Positions 23,987 to 31,357 of a stretch of DNA of 40,393 nt are shown here, piece after piece. Source of the DNA: Thiogranum sp. (GTDB lineage: Bacteria; Pseudomonadota; Gammaproteobacteria; DSM-19610); the NCBI GenBank assembly GCA_024102665.1, contig JAGFJP010000099.1:1-40393 (forward strand), in the 5' to 3' direction. A model generated the notes under the pieces. That model made no database searches and was not told where the DNA came from. It was given only the letters and a program-made list of their open reading frames with translations. Made by a program: the position numbers and the translations under genes. Position 1 is the first letter of the stretch. Each line of letters starts with the position of its first letter.

Positions 23987-25526
23987 AAGCCACGCCGCCG
24001 CGGCGCGGATCACCGGCGGTTTCGAACACATTTCCCTTTTTGCTGACTGCGTGAACGCCGCCGAAAAACAGGTTGCGGTCCGGCCAGCACTTTATGCGTT
24101 CGAATTCGCCTTCCAGTTGTCGATAGACCCGTTCTTCGAAGCCGCTTTCGATACTGAGCAGTTCCTTTTCATAGTGGATGCGCGGCAGGCAGATGGCGTC
24201 CTGCAGCGGCAGTTGTTCGTCCACCAGGCGAAGCAGAACCTGCAGTATTGCCGAACGGATGCGGTTCGATCCGCCCGATCCCAGCGCCACCGTGGTGCCA
24301 TCCCCGACTTCGAGCAGGCTGGGTGCCATCATCGATGTCAGCCGCTGGTCCGGCTGCCAGCGGTGAAATCCCCCGGGGTTGAGATCCTCCTCGCCGAGCA
24401 TGTTGTTGAGCATGATGCCGGTGTCGCCGAGCATGTGACCGCAGCCTTCGCCGTTGCTGGTGGTCAGCGCTGCAAGGTTGCCGGCGCGGTCCATTACGCT
24501 GATGTGCGTGGTGCCGCGCGCCGCCCGCCCGCGGTGGCGCACGCTGTGGATATACTGCTTGAGCAGTTCCTGGTCCAGCAGGCGTTCGTCGAACAGGTCT
24601 TCGGCCTGGGCGCGCAACCGCGCCTCGGCCGTGCAGCGCATCACCGCGGCCAGTTGCGCCAGTCCCGGCGCGCTGTCCATCGGCTCGCCGGCAGCACCGA
24701 TGCGTTCCAGCAGTTTCAGCGCGAAACCGATCAACAGGCCGCCGGAGGCCGGCGGGGGATTGGTGAACAGCACCGCATCGCGATAGGGTATGCGCAGCGG
24801 TTTGCGCTGTACCGCCCGGTAAGCGCGCAGGTCGTTGCGATCCAGGTGTCCGCCGCCTTCGCGGCAGGCGCGGTCGATGTGTGCCGCGATCTCGCCTTCA
24901 TAAAACAGCCGGTCGCCTTCGGCGGCCAGCGCTTCCAGCGTCTCGCCGAGTTCGGGAAGATGCAGTATCTCGCCCTCGCCGACCAGCCGGCAGCCGTCCT
25001 CGCGGCTGGCGAAGCGGTGCGCCGCCTGCGCAGTGGCGAGGTAGATGGGGCGCACCACATCGAGAATATAGGCCTGCAGTGCATTGACACGCACACCGCT
25101 GCGCGCCAGTTCCAGCGCCGGGTGGACCAGCACCCGCATCGGCAGGGTGCCGAGTTCGCGGTGGATGGTGAACAGGCCGCGCACGGTACCCGGGGTGGCC
25201 ACCGAACCATAGCCGATATGAAACTCCTGCAACGTGGTGCCGAAGTCGGCGTGCACGGGGTAGAAGTCGATGTCACCGACGGGACGTCGGGTGCGCGGCG
25301 TGTGGGCGAAAAAATCGAACACGCGCGGCGCGGCGCCGGCGGGACGCGCCAGGAGGAATCCGCCGCCGCCGGGCGAGGTCAATACCGGCTCGGCGACGCA
25401 GGCGCACCAGTGCGCCGCAATCACGGCGTCGAAGGCGTTGCCGCCTTCGCGCAGCGCAAAGGCGGCGGCTTCGGCCGTCGCGGCGTGTCCGGCGGCGACC
25501 GCGCCGCGTATCGGTATTCGGGTCAT
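23976..25526 (-). CDS. Gamma-glutamyltranspeptidase family protein
   Basis: From the ATG at 25526 this is 516 residues. The autoprocessing site is GTTHISVMD with nucleophile T339, which would split the chain into subunits of about 338 and 178 residues. The small subunit contains TSMMAPSL and GSGGSNRIRSA, corresponding to the substrate-binding blocks of GGT. The N-terminal part has AAGHAATAEAAAFALREGGNAFDA and SPGGGGFLLA, also typical. No signal peptide is visible, whereas classical GGT is periplasmic; cytoplasmic GGT-like (YwrD-type) proteins are an alternative. Substrate is not predictable. It converges on the GGDEF/EAL gene with an 11-base overlap. Confidence 0.88.
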   Translation of the reverse strand: MTRIPIRGAVAAGHAATAEAAAFALREGGNAFDAVIAAHWCACVAEPVLTSPGGGGFLLARPAGAAPRVFDFFAHTPRTRRPVGDIDFYPVHADFGTTLQEFHIGYGSVATPGTVRGLFTIHRELGTLPMRVLVHPALELARSGVRVNALQAYILDVVRPIYLATAQAAHRFASREDGCRLVGEGEILHLPELGETLEALAAEGDRLFYEGEIAAHIDRACREGGGHLDRNDLRAYRAVQRKPLRIPYRDAVLFTNPPPASGGLLIGFALKLLERIGAAGEPMDSAPGLAQLAAVMRCTAEARLRAQAEDLFDERLLDQELLKQYIHSVRHRGRAARGTTHISVMDRAGNLAALTTSNGEGCGHMLGDTGIMLNNMLGEEDLNPGGFHRWQPDQRLTSMMAPSLLEVGDGTTVALGSGGSNRIRSAILQVLLRLVDEQLPLQDAICLPRIHYEKELLSIESGFEERVYRQLEGEFERIKCWPDRNLFFGGVHAVSKKGNVFETAGDPRRGGVAFTI

Positions 25527-25670
25527 CGCGGCGAGTATACTCCAGGCAATGGCATCGGGATAAAGCCGTCCTTGCGAACGCAGCGGGGAGCAAGGCTCGC
25601 AACGGCACGTGGGCGCCGCGCTCTTTGCGACGACGGAAGTTTCTGCCGACATCCGCAGCGCGCCCGATGC

Positions 25671-25713
25671 TTGACATACATCAAGGACATAAAAAATCCG
25701 GTAATTCGATAAT
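25671..25713 (+). promoter_or_regulatory. DNR/FNR-type box and -10 element of the nir operon promoter
   Basis: TTGACATACATCAA (25671-25684) matches the FNR/DNR palindrome TTGAT-N4-ATCAA at nine of ten defined positions. A GATAAT hexamer lies at 25708-25713. With transcription starting near 25719, the box centre (25677.5) sits at about -41.5, the class II activation position. It precedes the small ORF at 25761 and nirE, so the heme d1 operon is probably activated under low oxygen or nitric oxide. Confidence 0.75.
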
Positions 25714-25760
25714 GCCGACTCATCCGGAATTGTCGCCTGTTCCGGTGATGGAGGACGCCC

Positions 25761-25928
25761 ATGAAACTGCCCGGATCACCAGCGCTTTACCGTGCGCCCG
25801 GTTCTGTTATGGTAAGCGCCTCGTTGTGCGATCCGTTATTTGAACCGCAGGTCGAAATGATGGCGCGCCGTCCGCAGCACCCGTCGCCGCGGCGCTACAC
25901 CCCGCCACAACGGAAGATCGTGAGATGA
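25761..25928 (+). CDS. Small leader ORF translationally coupled to nirE
   Basis: A 55-codon frame begins with ATG at 25761, has a near-perfect ribosome binding site GGAGG (25750-25754, 6-base spacer) and ends with TGA overlapping the nirE start in an ATGA junction (25925-25928). Its product begins MKLPGSPALYRAPGS, has one cysteine (SLCDPLF) and a basic, proline-rich C-terminal half (RRPQHPSPRRYTPPQRK). No family is recognised and there is no signal peptide. It lies between the DNR-type promoter and nirE. It may be a real small protein, or a translated leader that sets nirE translation by coupling. Confidence 0.5.
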   Translation: MKLPGSPALYRAPGSVMVSASLCDPLFEPQVEMMARRPQHPSPRRYTPPQRKIVR

Positions 25929-26710
25929 AAGTGACGACAATGACAAAAATATACCTGGTTGGCGCAGGCCCCGGAGATCCCGATCTGCTGACAGTAAAGG
26001 CGCTGCGACTGATACAGACTGCGGAAACCCTGGTGTACGACCGGCTGGTATCACGCGAAATCCTGGACCTGGTGCCCGATGGCGTATCGCGCATCTATGT
26101 CGGCAAGGCGCCCGGGCGTCATACCCTGAGCCAGAAGGAAATCAGCGCGCTGCTGGTGAGCCTTGCCGAAAAGGGTCAGCGTGTGGTGCGTCTCAAGGGC
26201 GGGGATCCTTTTATTTTCGGGCGCGGCGGCGAAGAGGCACTGATGCTGGCGCGCCACAATATTCCCTTTGAAGTGGTTCCCGGTATCACCGCAGCGCAGG
26301 CCTGCGCCGCCTATGCGGGGATCCCGCTGACGCACCGTGGCATGGCGCAGGGTGTGCGGTTTATCACCGGGCACCGCAAGGAGAATGCCACGCTGGCGAT
26401 CGATGCGGCCACCCTCGCCGATCCGGAACAGACACTGGTCATTTACATGGGGCTGGCCAACCTGCCGCTGATTGTGCGCGACCTGCTCGACGCCGGGCGT
26501 GCCGCGGATACGCCGGCAGCGATTGTCGAGCACGGCACCACGGCGCGTCAGCGCAGCATCGTCACCACGGTGGCGCAACTGCAGAAAGCTGTGGAACAGA
26601 ACAACATCGAATCACCGGCCATGCTCATTATCGGCGCCGTGGTAGCGCTGTCGCAGGAACTGGACTGGTTCATGCCGGTGGCGCAGGAGATGGAACTCAG
26701 GTATGGCTAG
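25925..26710 (+). CDS. nirE: Uroporphyrinogen-III C-methyltransferase NirE
   Basis: This 261-residue protein is a SUMT/CobA-type methyltransferase with IYLVGAGPGDPDLLTVKA at the N-terminus, the KGGDPFIFGRGGEEAL block, and PGITAAQACAAYAGIPLTHR. It converts uroporphyrinogen III to precorrin-2 using two SAM, the first step of heme d1 (and siroheme) synthesis. As there is no CysG-type dehydrogenase/ferrochelatase domain and it heads the heme d1 operon, NirE is the preferred name. It is linked to the upstream small ORF by ATGA and overlaps nirC by 8 bases. A downstream ATG at 25940 is an alternative start. Confidence 0.93.
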   Translation: MKVTTMTKIYLVGAGPGDPDLLTVKALRLIQTAETLVYDRLVSREILDLVPDGVSRIYVGKAPGRHTLSQKEISALLVSLAEKGQRVVRLKGGDPFIFGRGGEEALMLARHNIPFEVVPGITAAQACAAYAGIPLTHRGMAQGVRFITGHRKENATLAIDAATLADPEQTLVIYMGLANLPLIVRDLLDAGRAADTPAAIVEHGTTARQRSIVTTVAQLQKAVEQNNIESPAMLIIGAVVALSQELDWFMPVAQEMELRYG

Positions 26711-27026
26711 CAAGCTGCTCCTGTTCGCGCTGTTGAACGCGGTTACACTGTCGGCAGCCGCGGAAGCCGTTAGCGCCGAGCGCGGCGAGCAACTGCGCGA
26801 ACTGGTTCACCAGGACTGCGGTTCCTGTCATGGCATGCAGCTGACCGGCGGGCTGGGACCGGCATTGACGCCCGGGGCGCTGACAGGCAAAAGCGCCGAA
26901 TTGCTGGCGGCGACCATCCGCGAGGGCCGCGCCGGTACGCCGATGCCGCCGTGGAAGACGCTGCTCAGCGAAACCGAAATCGACTGGATCGTCGACTACC
27001 TGCAAACCTCCGGAGCGCAACCCTGA
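26703..27026 (+). CDS. nirC: Periplasmic c-type cytochrome NirC
   Basis: This 107-residue protein has a Sec signal peptide (about residues 1-24) and one heme c site CGSCH (C39, C42, H43). A methionine in GTPMPPWKTLLSE is the likely sixth ligand. Size and position fit NirC, a monoheme cytochrome in heme d1 operons that may accept electrons in d1 synthesis (for example with NirN) or donate to cytochrome cd1. The gene overlaps nirE by 8 bases and its stop shares the final A with the nirF start (TGATG). Confidence 0.9.
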   Translation: MASKLLLFALLNAVTLSAAAEAVSAERGEQLRELVHQDCGSCHGMQLTGGLGPALTPGALTGKSAELLAATIREGRAGTPMPPWKTLLSETEIDWIVDYLQTSGAQP

Positions 27027-28192
27027 TGCGCGCCGTTCTGACCCTGCTCGTGCTGTGCCTGAGCGGCGCGCCGGCGCTGGCGCAACTGCGCGGCAGCGGT
27101 GATCTCGGCGTGGTGATCGAACGCGCCAGCGGCCAGCTGCTGGTGGTAGAACACAGCACCGGTACCCGGCTCGCCGAAATCGACGGCCTGGGTGACCTGT
27201 CGCACGCGTCGGTGGTGTTTTCCCGCGACCAGCGTTTCGCCTATGTGTTCGGTCGCGACGGCGGACTGACCAAGGTCGACATCCTGGAACACCGCATCGT
27301 CAAGCGCGTCATGCAATCCGGCAACAGTATCGGTGGCGCCATCTCCCAGGACGGCACGCTGGTGGCCGTATCCAACTACGAACCCGGCGGCGTGCGCGTG
27401 TTCGATGCCGCGACGCTCGCGCTGGTGGCGGACATTCCCGCCGAATACGCGCCGGGCAAGCTGTCCAAGACCGTCGGCCTGGTGGATGCGCCCGGCAACC
27501 GCTTCGTGTTCAGTCTCTACGACGGCGACCAGATCTGGATCGCCGATATGAGCGATGCATCCAGCCCCGTGATCACCCGTTTCGAGAATATCGGCAGGGC
27601 GCCGTATGACGCGCTGATCACGCCCGATGGCCGCTATTACATCGCCGGCCTGTTCGGCGAAGACAGCCTGGCGCTGCTGGATCTGTGGCACCCGGAGAAA
27701 GGCGCGCGAAAAATACTGCAGGGTTACGCAGTGCACGACGAAAGCCTGCCGGTCTACAAAATGCCGCATCTGGAAGGCTGGGCGATGGCCGGCAGGCATG
27801 CCTTCATTCCCGCCGTCGGCCAGCACAAGGTGCTGGTGGTCGACACCGACACCTGGCGGCAGGAGCAGGCGATTGCGGTGCACAGCCAGCCCGTGTTCGT
27901 GATGGCGCGTCCCGACGCCCGCCAGGTGTGGGTGAACTTCGCCTTTCCGGATAACGACACCGTGCAGGTGATCGATGTCGAAACCCGCAAGATCGTCAAA
28001 ACGCTCGAGCCCGGCAAGGGCGTGCTGCACATGGAATTCACCCCGCGCGGCGAAAAGGTCTGGCTGTCGGTGCGCGACGAAAACCGCGTAGAGATCTACG
28101 ACACCGGCAGTTTCGAACGCCTGCAACAGCTGCCGGCCACCAAACCCAGCGGCATTTTCTTCACTGACCGGGCACACCGGATCGGACTCTGA
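27026..28192 (+). CDS. nirF: Heme d1 biosynthesis protein NirF
   Basis: From the ATG at 27026 this is 388 residues: a signal peptide (MRAVLTLLVLCLSGAPALA) followed by an eight-bladed d1-type beta-propeller with GDLSHASVVFSRDQRFAYVFGRDGG, YDALITPDGRYYIAGLFGEDS and FTPRGEKVWLSVRDENRVEIYD. NirF is a periplasmic heme d1-precursor-binding protein required for d1 formation. The signal peptide has no lipobox cysteine, so it should be a soluble periplasmic protein rather than a lipoprotein as reported for the P. aeruginosa homologue. The start codon overlaps the nirC stop, which shows coupling. Confidence 0.93.
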   Translation: MRAVLTLLVLCLSGAPALAQLRGSGDLGVVIERASGQLLVVEHSTGTRLAEIDGLGDLSHASVVFSRDQRFAYVFGRDGGLTKVDILEHRIVKRVMQSGNSIGGAISQDGTLVAVSNYEPGGVRVFDAATLALVADIPAEYAPGKLSKTVGLVDAPGNRFVFSLYDGDQIWIADMSDASSPVITRFENIGRAPYDALITPDGRYYIAGLFGEDSLALLDLWHPEKGARKILQGYAVHDESLPVYKMPHLEGWAMAGRHAFIPAVGQHKVLVVDTDTWRQEQAIAVHSQPVFVMARPDARQVWVNFAFPDNDTVQVIDVETRKIVKTLEPGKGVLHMEFTPRGEKVWLSVRDENRVEIYDTGSFERLQQLPATKPSGIFFTDRAHRIGL

Positions 28193-28194
28193 CC

Positions 28195-29187
28195 ATGGAA
28201 CCGCTGACGGAAAAACTGCTCAATGACTACCAGCGCAATTTCCCGCTGAATCCGCAGCCCTTTGCGCACATCGCCCGTTCGCTCAACACCAGCATGGAAA
28301 CGGTGCTGGCGACGCTGCGGACGCTGCAGGCCGAAGGCGCGGTGAGCCGCGTCGGTCCCGTGTTTCGGCCCAATACCGTGGGCGCCAGCAGCCTGGCGGC
28401 GATGGCGGTGCCCACGGCGCAGCTGGAAGAGGTTGCCGCGCTGGTGAGCGCCTGTCCGCAGGTCAATCACAACTACGAGCGCGAACACCACTACAACCTG
28501 TGGTTCGTGGTCACTGCCAGCGACCGCCAGGTGCTGGCGCGGACGCTGCGGCACATCGAGGCGCTCGCCGGCTACCCGGTGCTTGCGCTGCCGTTGTTGC
28601 GCGATTATCACATCGATCTGGGTTTCCGCATGCAGCTTGGCGGCCACACGCTTGCCGACAGCCACGCCGGCAGCGGCGATAGCGCACAGCAGCCCCGCGC
28701 AACCGGGCCCGCGGCCGGCACGGAAGACTTCATCGAGGCGATACAGGAAGGCCTGCCGCTGGTGGCGCGCCCCTATCTCGCCATCGCCGAACGCCTGGGA
28801 TGGACAGAACAGGCCGTGATCGAAAGGTTGCGCGCCATGATCGATGCCGGTGTTATCAAACGTCTTGGCGTGGTGGTGCGCCATCATGAGCTGGGTTACC
28901 GCGCCAACGCCATGGTGGTATGGGATGTGCCGGACGACCAGGTCGATGTCACCGGGAACCTGCTGGGCCGCCAGGACTGCGTAACGCTCTGCTACCAGCG
29001 GCCGCGGCGTCTGCCGGACTGGCCCTATAACCTGTTCTGCATGGTGCACGGCCGCGATCGCGACGACGTGCTGGCCTGCATCGGGCGCATGGTCGAAGGC
29101 CTCGGGCTGGAAGCCTTTGCGCACGCGGTGTTGTTCAGCAAACGGCGCTTCAAGCAATGCGGCGCCCGTTACCGGGATCGTCATTGA
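28195..29187 (+). CDS. nirDL: Fused siroheme decarboxylase NirDL
   Basis: This 330-residue protein is a NirD-NirL fusion. The NirD half (about residues 1-150) has an Lrp/AsnC-type winged helix and the motif NYEREHHYNLWFVV. The NirL half (about 178-330) has a second winged helix and PRRLPDWPYNLFCMVHG. A glycine/alanine-rich linker (about residues 150-177) joins them. NirDL with NirG and NirH decarboxylates siroheme to didecarboxysiroheme in the cytoplasm, removing two acetate carboxylates. Fused NirDL is known from several denitrifiers, while P. aeruginosa has separate nirD and nirL. It starts 2 bases after nirF stops and abuts nirG without a spacer. Confidence 0.9.
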   Translation: MEPLTEKLLNDYQRNFPLNPQPFAHIARSLNTSMETVLATLRTLQAEGAVSRVGPVFRPNTVGASSLAAMAVPTAQLEEVAALVSACPQVNHNYEREHHYNLWFVVTASDRQVLARTLRHIEALAGYPVLALPLLRDYHIDLGFRMQLGGHTLADSHAGSGDSAQQPRATGPAAGTEDFIEAIQEGLPLVARPYLAIAERLGWTEQAVIERLRAMIDAGVIKRLGVVVRHHELGYRANAMVVWDVPDDQVDVTGNLLGRQDCVTLCYQRPRRLPDWPYNLFCMVHGRDRDDVLACIGRMVEGLGLEAFAHAVLFSKRRFKQCGARYRDRH

Positions 29188-29631
29188 ATGGACAGCCTGG
29201 ACCGGCGCATTATCAATGAACTGCAGGGCGGTTTCCCGGTGTCCGAGCGGCCGTTCCTGGACGCGGCGCAGCGCATCGGCACCAGCGAAAGCGAGTTGAT
29301 CACGCGCCTGCGCTGCATGCTCGACAATGGCCTGCTGACGCGCTTCGGCCCCCTGTTTCACGCCGAGCAGATGGGCGGGGCGCTGAGCCTATGCGCCATG
29401 AAAGTGCCGACGCAGCGCTTCGACGAAGTGGCCGCCACCGTTAACGCGTTCCCGCAGGTAGCTCACAACTACCAGCGCGAACACGAAATGAACATGTGGT
29501 TCGTGCTGGCCACGGAGACAGTGGCGGAACTCGGCGCCACCGTGCAGGCCATCGAGACCGCGACCGGCCTGCCGGTGTTCAATCTGCCCAAGCAGGACGA
29601 GTATTTTGTCGGCCTGCATTTTCAGGTGTAG
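29188..29631 (+). CDS. nirG: Siroheme decarboxylase subunit NirG
   Basis: This encodes 147 residues of the AsnC-like siroheme decarboxylase family. It has an N-terminal winged helix (LDRRIINELQGGFPVSERPF), then the HNYQREHEMNMWFVLATE motif that matches the NirD half of the fused protein upstream. The start codon follows the nirDL stop immediately. Its complex partners are NirDL and NirH. It is in the NirD-like class rather than the NirL-like class because it lacks the LPDWPYNLF motif. Confidence 0.9.
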   Translation: MDSLDRRIINELQGGFPVSERPFLDAAQRIGTSESELITRLRCMLDNGLLTRFGPLFHAEQMGGALSLCAMKVPTQRFDEVAATVNAFPQVAHNYQREHEMNMWFVLATETVAELGATVQAIETATGLPVFNLPKQDEYFVGLHFQV

Positions 29632-29635
29632 CCAT

Positions 29636-30136
29636 ATGATCAGGGAACGTTACCTGGACAATGCCGAACTGGACCGCCGCATCGTGCTGGCGGCGCAGTC
29701 CGGCCTGCCGCTGGACGCGCGGCCCTATCACTGGATTGCAGCTGAACTCGGCGTCAAACCCGAAACGCTGATGGAACGCATGCGCCAGATGCTGCAGGAT
29801 GGCCGTATCCGCCGCATCGGCGTGGTGCCGAACCACTATCGCCTCGGCTACACGGCCAATGGCATGGCGGTGTGGGACGTGCCGGACGAGGATGTAACGG
29901 ACATCGGCAAACAGGTCGGCGCAATGGACATCGTCAGTCACTGTTACCGCAGGCCGCGGCATCTGCCCGACTGGCCTTATAATCTGTTTGCCATGGTGCA
30001 CGGTCACAGCCAGGAAGAAGTGCGCGGCAAGGTGAAACGCATCAACGACCTGCTGGGCGACAAGGTACGCCGCCACGACCTGTTGTTCAGCACCCGCATA
30101 CTGAAAAAAACCGGGCTGCGGCTCGCCGGAGGCTGA
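29636..30136 (+). CDS. nirH: Siroheme decarboxylase subunit NirH
   Basis: From the ATG at 29636 this is 166 residues with the AsnC-like helix region and the NirL-class motif CYRRPRHLPDWPYNLFAMVHGHS, matching the C-terminal half of NirDL. GYTANGMAVWDVPDEDV also parallels the NirL half (GYRANAMVVWDVPDDQV). It works with NirDL and NirG in siroheme decarboxylation. An upstream in-frame start at 29606 would overlap nirG by 26 bases and is less likely. nirJ begins 1 base after the stop. Confidence 0.9.
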   Translation: MIRERYLDNAELDRRIVLAAQSGLPLDARPYHWIAAELGVKPETLMERMRQMLQDGRIRRIGVVPNHYRLGYTANGMAVWDVPDEDVTDIGKQVGAMDIVSHCYRRPRHLPDWPYNLFAMVHGHSQEEVRGKVKRINDLLGDKVRRHDLLFSTRILKKTGLRLAGG

Positions 30137-30137
30137 T

Positions 30138-31349
30138 ATGTTCAGAATCTCGCAGTACATGCAGGAACTGAAGACACCGGTTGCCGATGCCAGGGCCCGC
30201 AAGCCGCCCGGTCCGGTGGTGATCTGGAACCTGGTGCGGCGTTGCAACCTGACCTGCAAGCACTGCTATTCGATTTCGGCGGATATCGATTTTCCGGGCG
30301 AGCTGAACACGCAGGAAGTATTCGGTGTCATGGATGATCTGCGCGCTTTCCGGGTCCCGGTGCTGATTCTGTCCGGCGGCGAGCCGCTGCTGCGCCCGGA
30401 TATTTTCGATATCTCCCGGCGCGCGAAAGACATGGGTTTCTATGTCGGCCTGTCGACCAACGGCACGCTGATCGATGCCGCCAATATCGACCGCATTGCC
30501 GCCGTGGGCTACGACTATGTCGGCATCAGTATCGACGGTATTCGCGATACCCACGACCGCTTCCGGCAGAAGGCAGGCGCCTTCGACGCCTCCATGCACG
30601 CCATTCGCCTGTGCCGCGATGCCGGCATCAAGGTCGGCATGCGTTTTACGCCGACACAGGACAATGCGCAGGAGCTGCCGCAGTTGTTGCAGGTCATGGA
30701 CGAGGAGCGCGTCGACAAGCTGTACGTGTCGCACCTGAACTACGGCGGGCGCGGCAACCGCAACCGGCGTTCCGACGTGGTGCACAAGACCACGCGCTGG
30801 GTCATGGACCTGTTGTTCGACGCCTGCTGGCAGGATGTGCAGAGCGGGCGCAAGCGCGAGTTCGTCACCGGCAACAACGACGCCGACGGTGTCTACCTGC
30901 TGCAGTGGGTGAAGCGCCATGTGCCGGAACATTACGATTACATGCGCAAGCGACTGGCGCAGTGGGGCGGCAATGCTTCGGGCGTGAACATCGCCAACAT
31001 CGACAACCTCGGCAACGTGCACCCGGATACTTTCTGGTGGAACTACAACCTGGGCAATGTCAGGGAACGGCCGTTTTCGCAGATCTGGCCCGATATCACC
31101 GATCCGCTGATGGCCGGACTGAAAGCCTCGCCGCGGCCCCTGAAAGGACGTTGCCGCGTGTGCCGTTTCCGCGATGTGTGCGGCGGCAATACGCGGGTGC
31201 GCGCTTTCCAGACGACCGGCGATCCCTGGTGGGAGGATCCGGCCTGTTACCTCGATGACGAGGAGCTCGGTATTCGTCAGGCCGAGTACGCTGCGGACAA
31301 GCCGCAACCGGTCGCGCTCGAAACGCGCGTGATCCGCAGGGCGGGTTGA
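30138..31349 (+). CDS. nirJ: Radical SAM heme d1 biosynthesis protein NirJ
   Basis: This 403-residue radical SAM protein has the cluster-binding motif CNLTCKHC (C36, C40, C43), the SAM-binding LSGGEPLLRPD segment, and a C-terminal cysteine cluster GRCRVCRFRDVCGGNTRVRAF for an auxiliary iron-sulfur centre. NirJ replaces the propionate side chains of didecarboxysiroheme with oxo groups in the cytoplasm. The order after nirH and before nirN matches known heme d1 operons. Confidence 0.94.
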   Translation: MFRISQYMQELKTPVADARARKPPGPVVIWNLVRRCNLTCKHCYSISADIDFPGELNTQEVFGVMDDLRAFRVPVLILSGGEPLLRPDIFDISRRAKDMGFYVGLSTNGTLIDAANIDRIAAVGYDYVGISIDGIRDTHDRFRQKAGAFDASMHAIRLCRDAGIKVGMRFTPTQDNAQELPQLLQVMDEERVDKLYVSHLNYGGRGNRNRRSDVVHKTTRWVMDLLFDACWQDVQSGRKREFVTGNNDADGVYLLQWVKRHVPEHYDYMRKRLAQWGGNASGVNIANIDNLGNVHPDTFWWNYNLGNVRERPFSQIWPDITDPLMAGLKASPRPLKGRCRVCRFRDVCGGNTRVRAFQTTGDPWWEDPACYLDDEELGIRQAEYAADKPQPVALETRVIRRAG

Positions 31350-31357
31350 GCGTCAAA

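Noticed and set aside
25625-25843. 72-codon frame across the nir promoter
   Set aside because: It overlaps the DNR box and -10 element, so most of it would lie upstream of the transcript; the better frame is at 25761.
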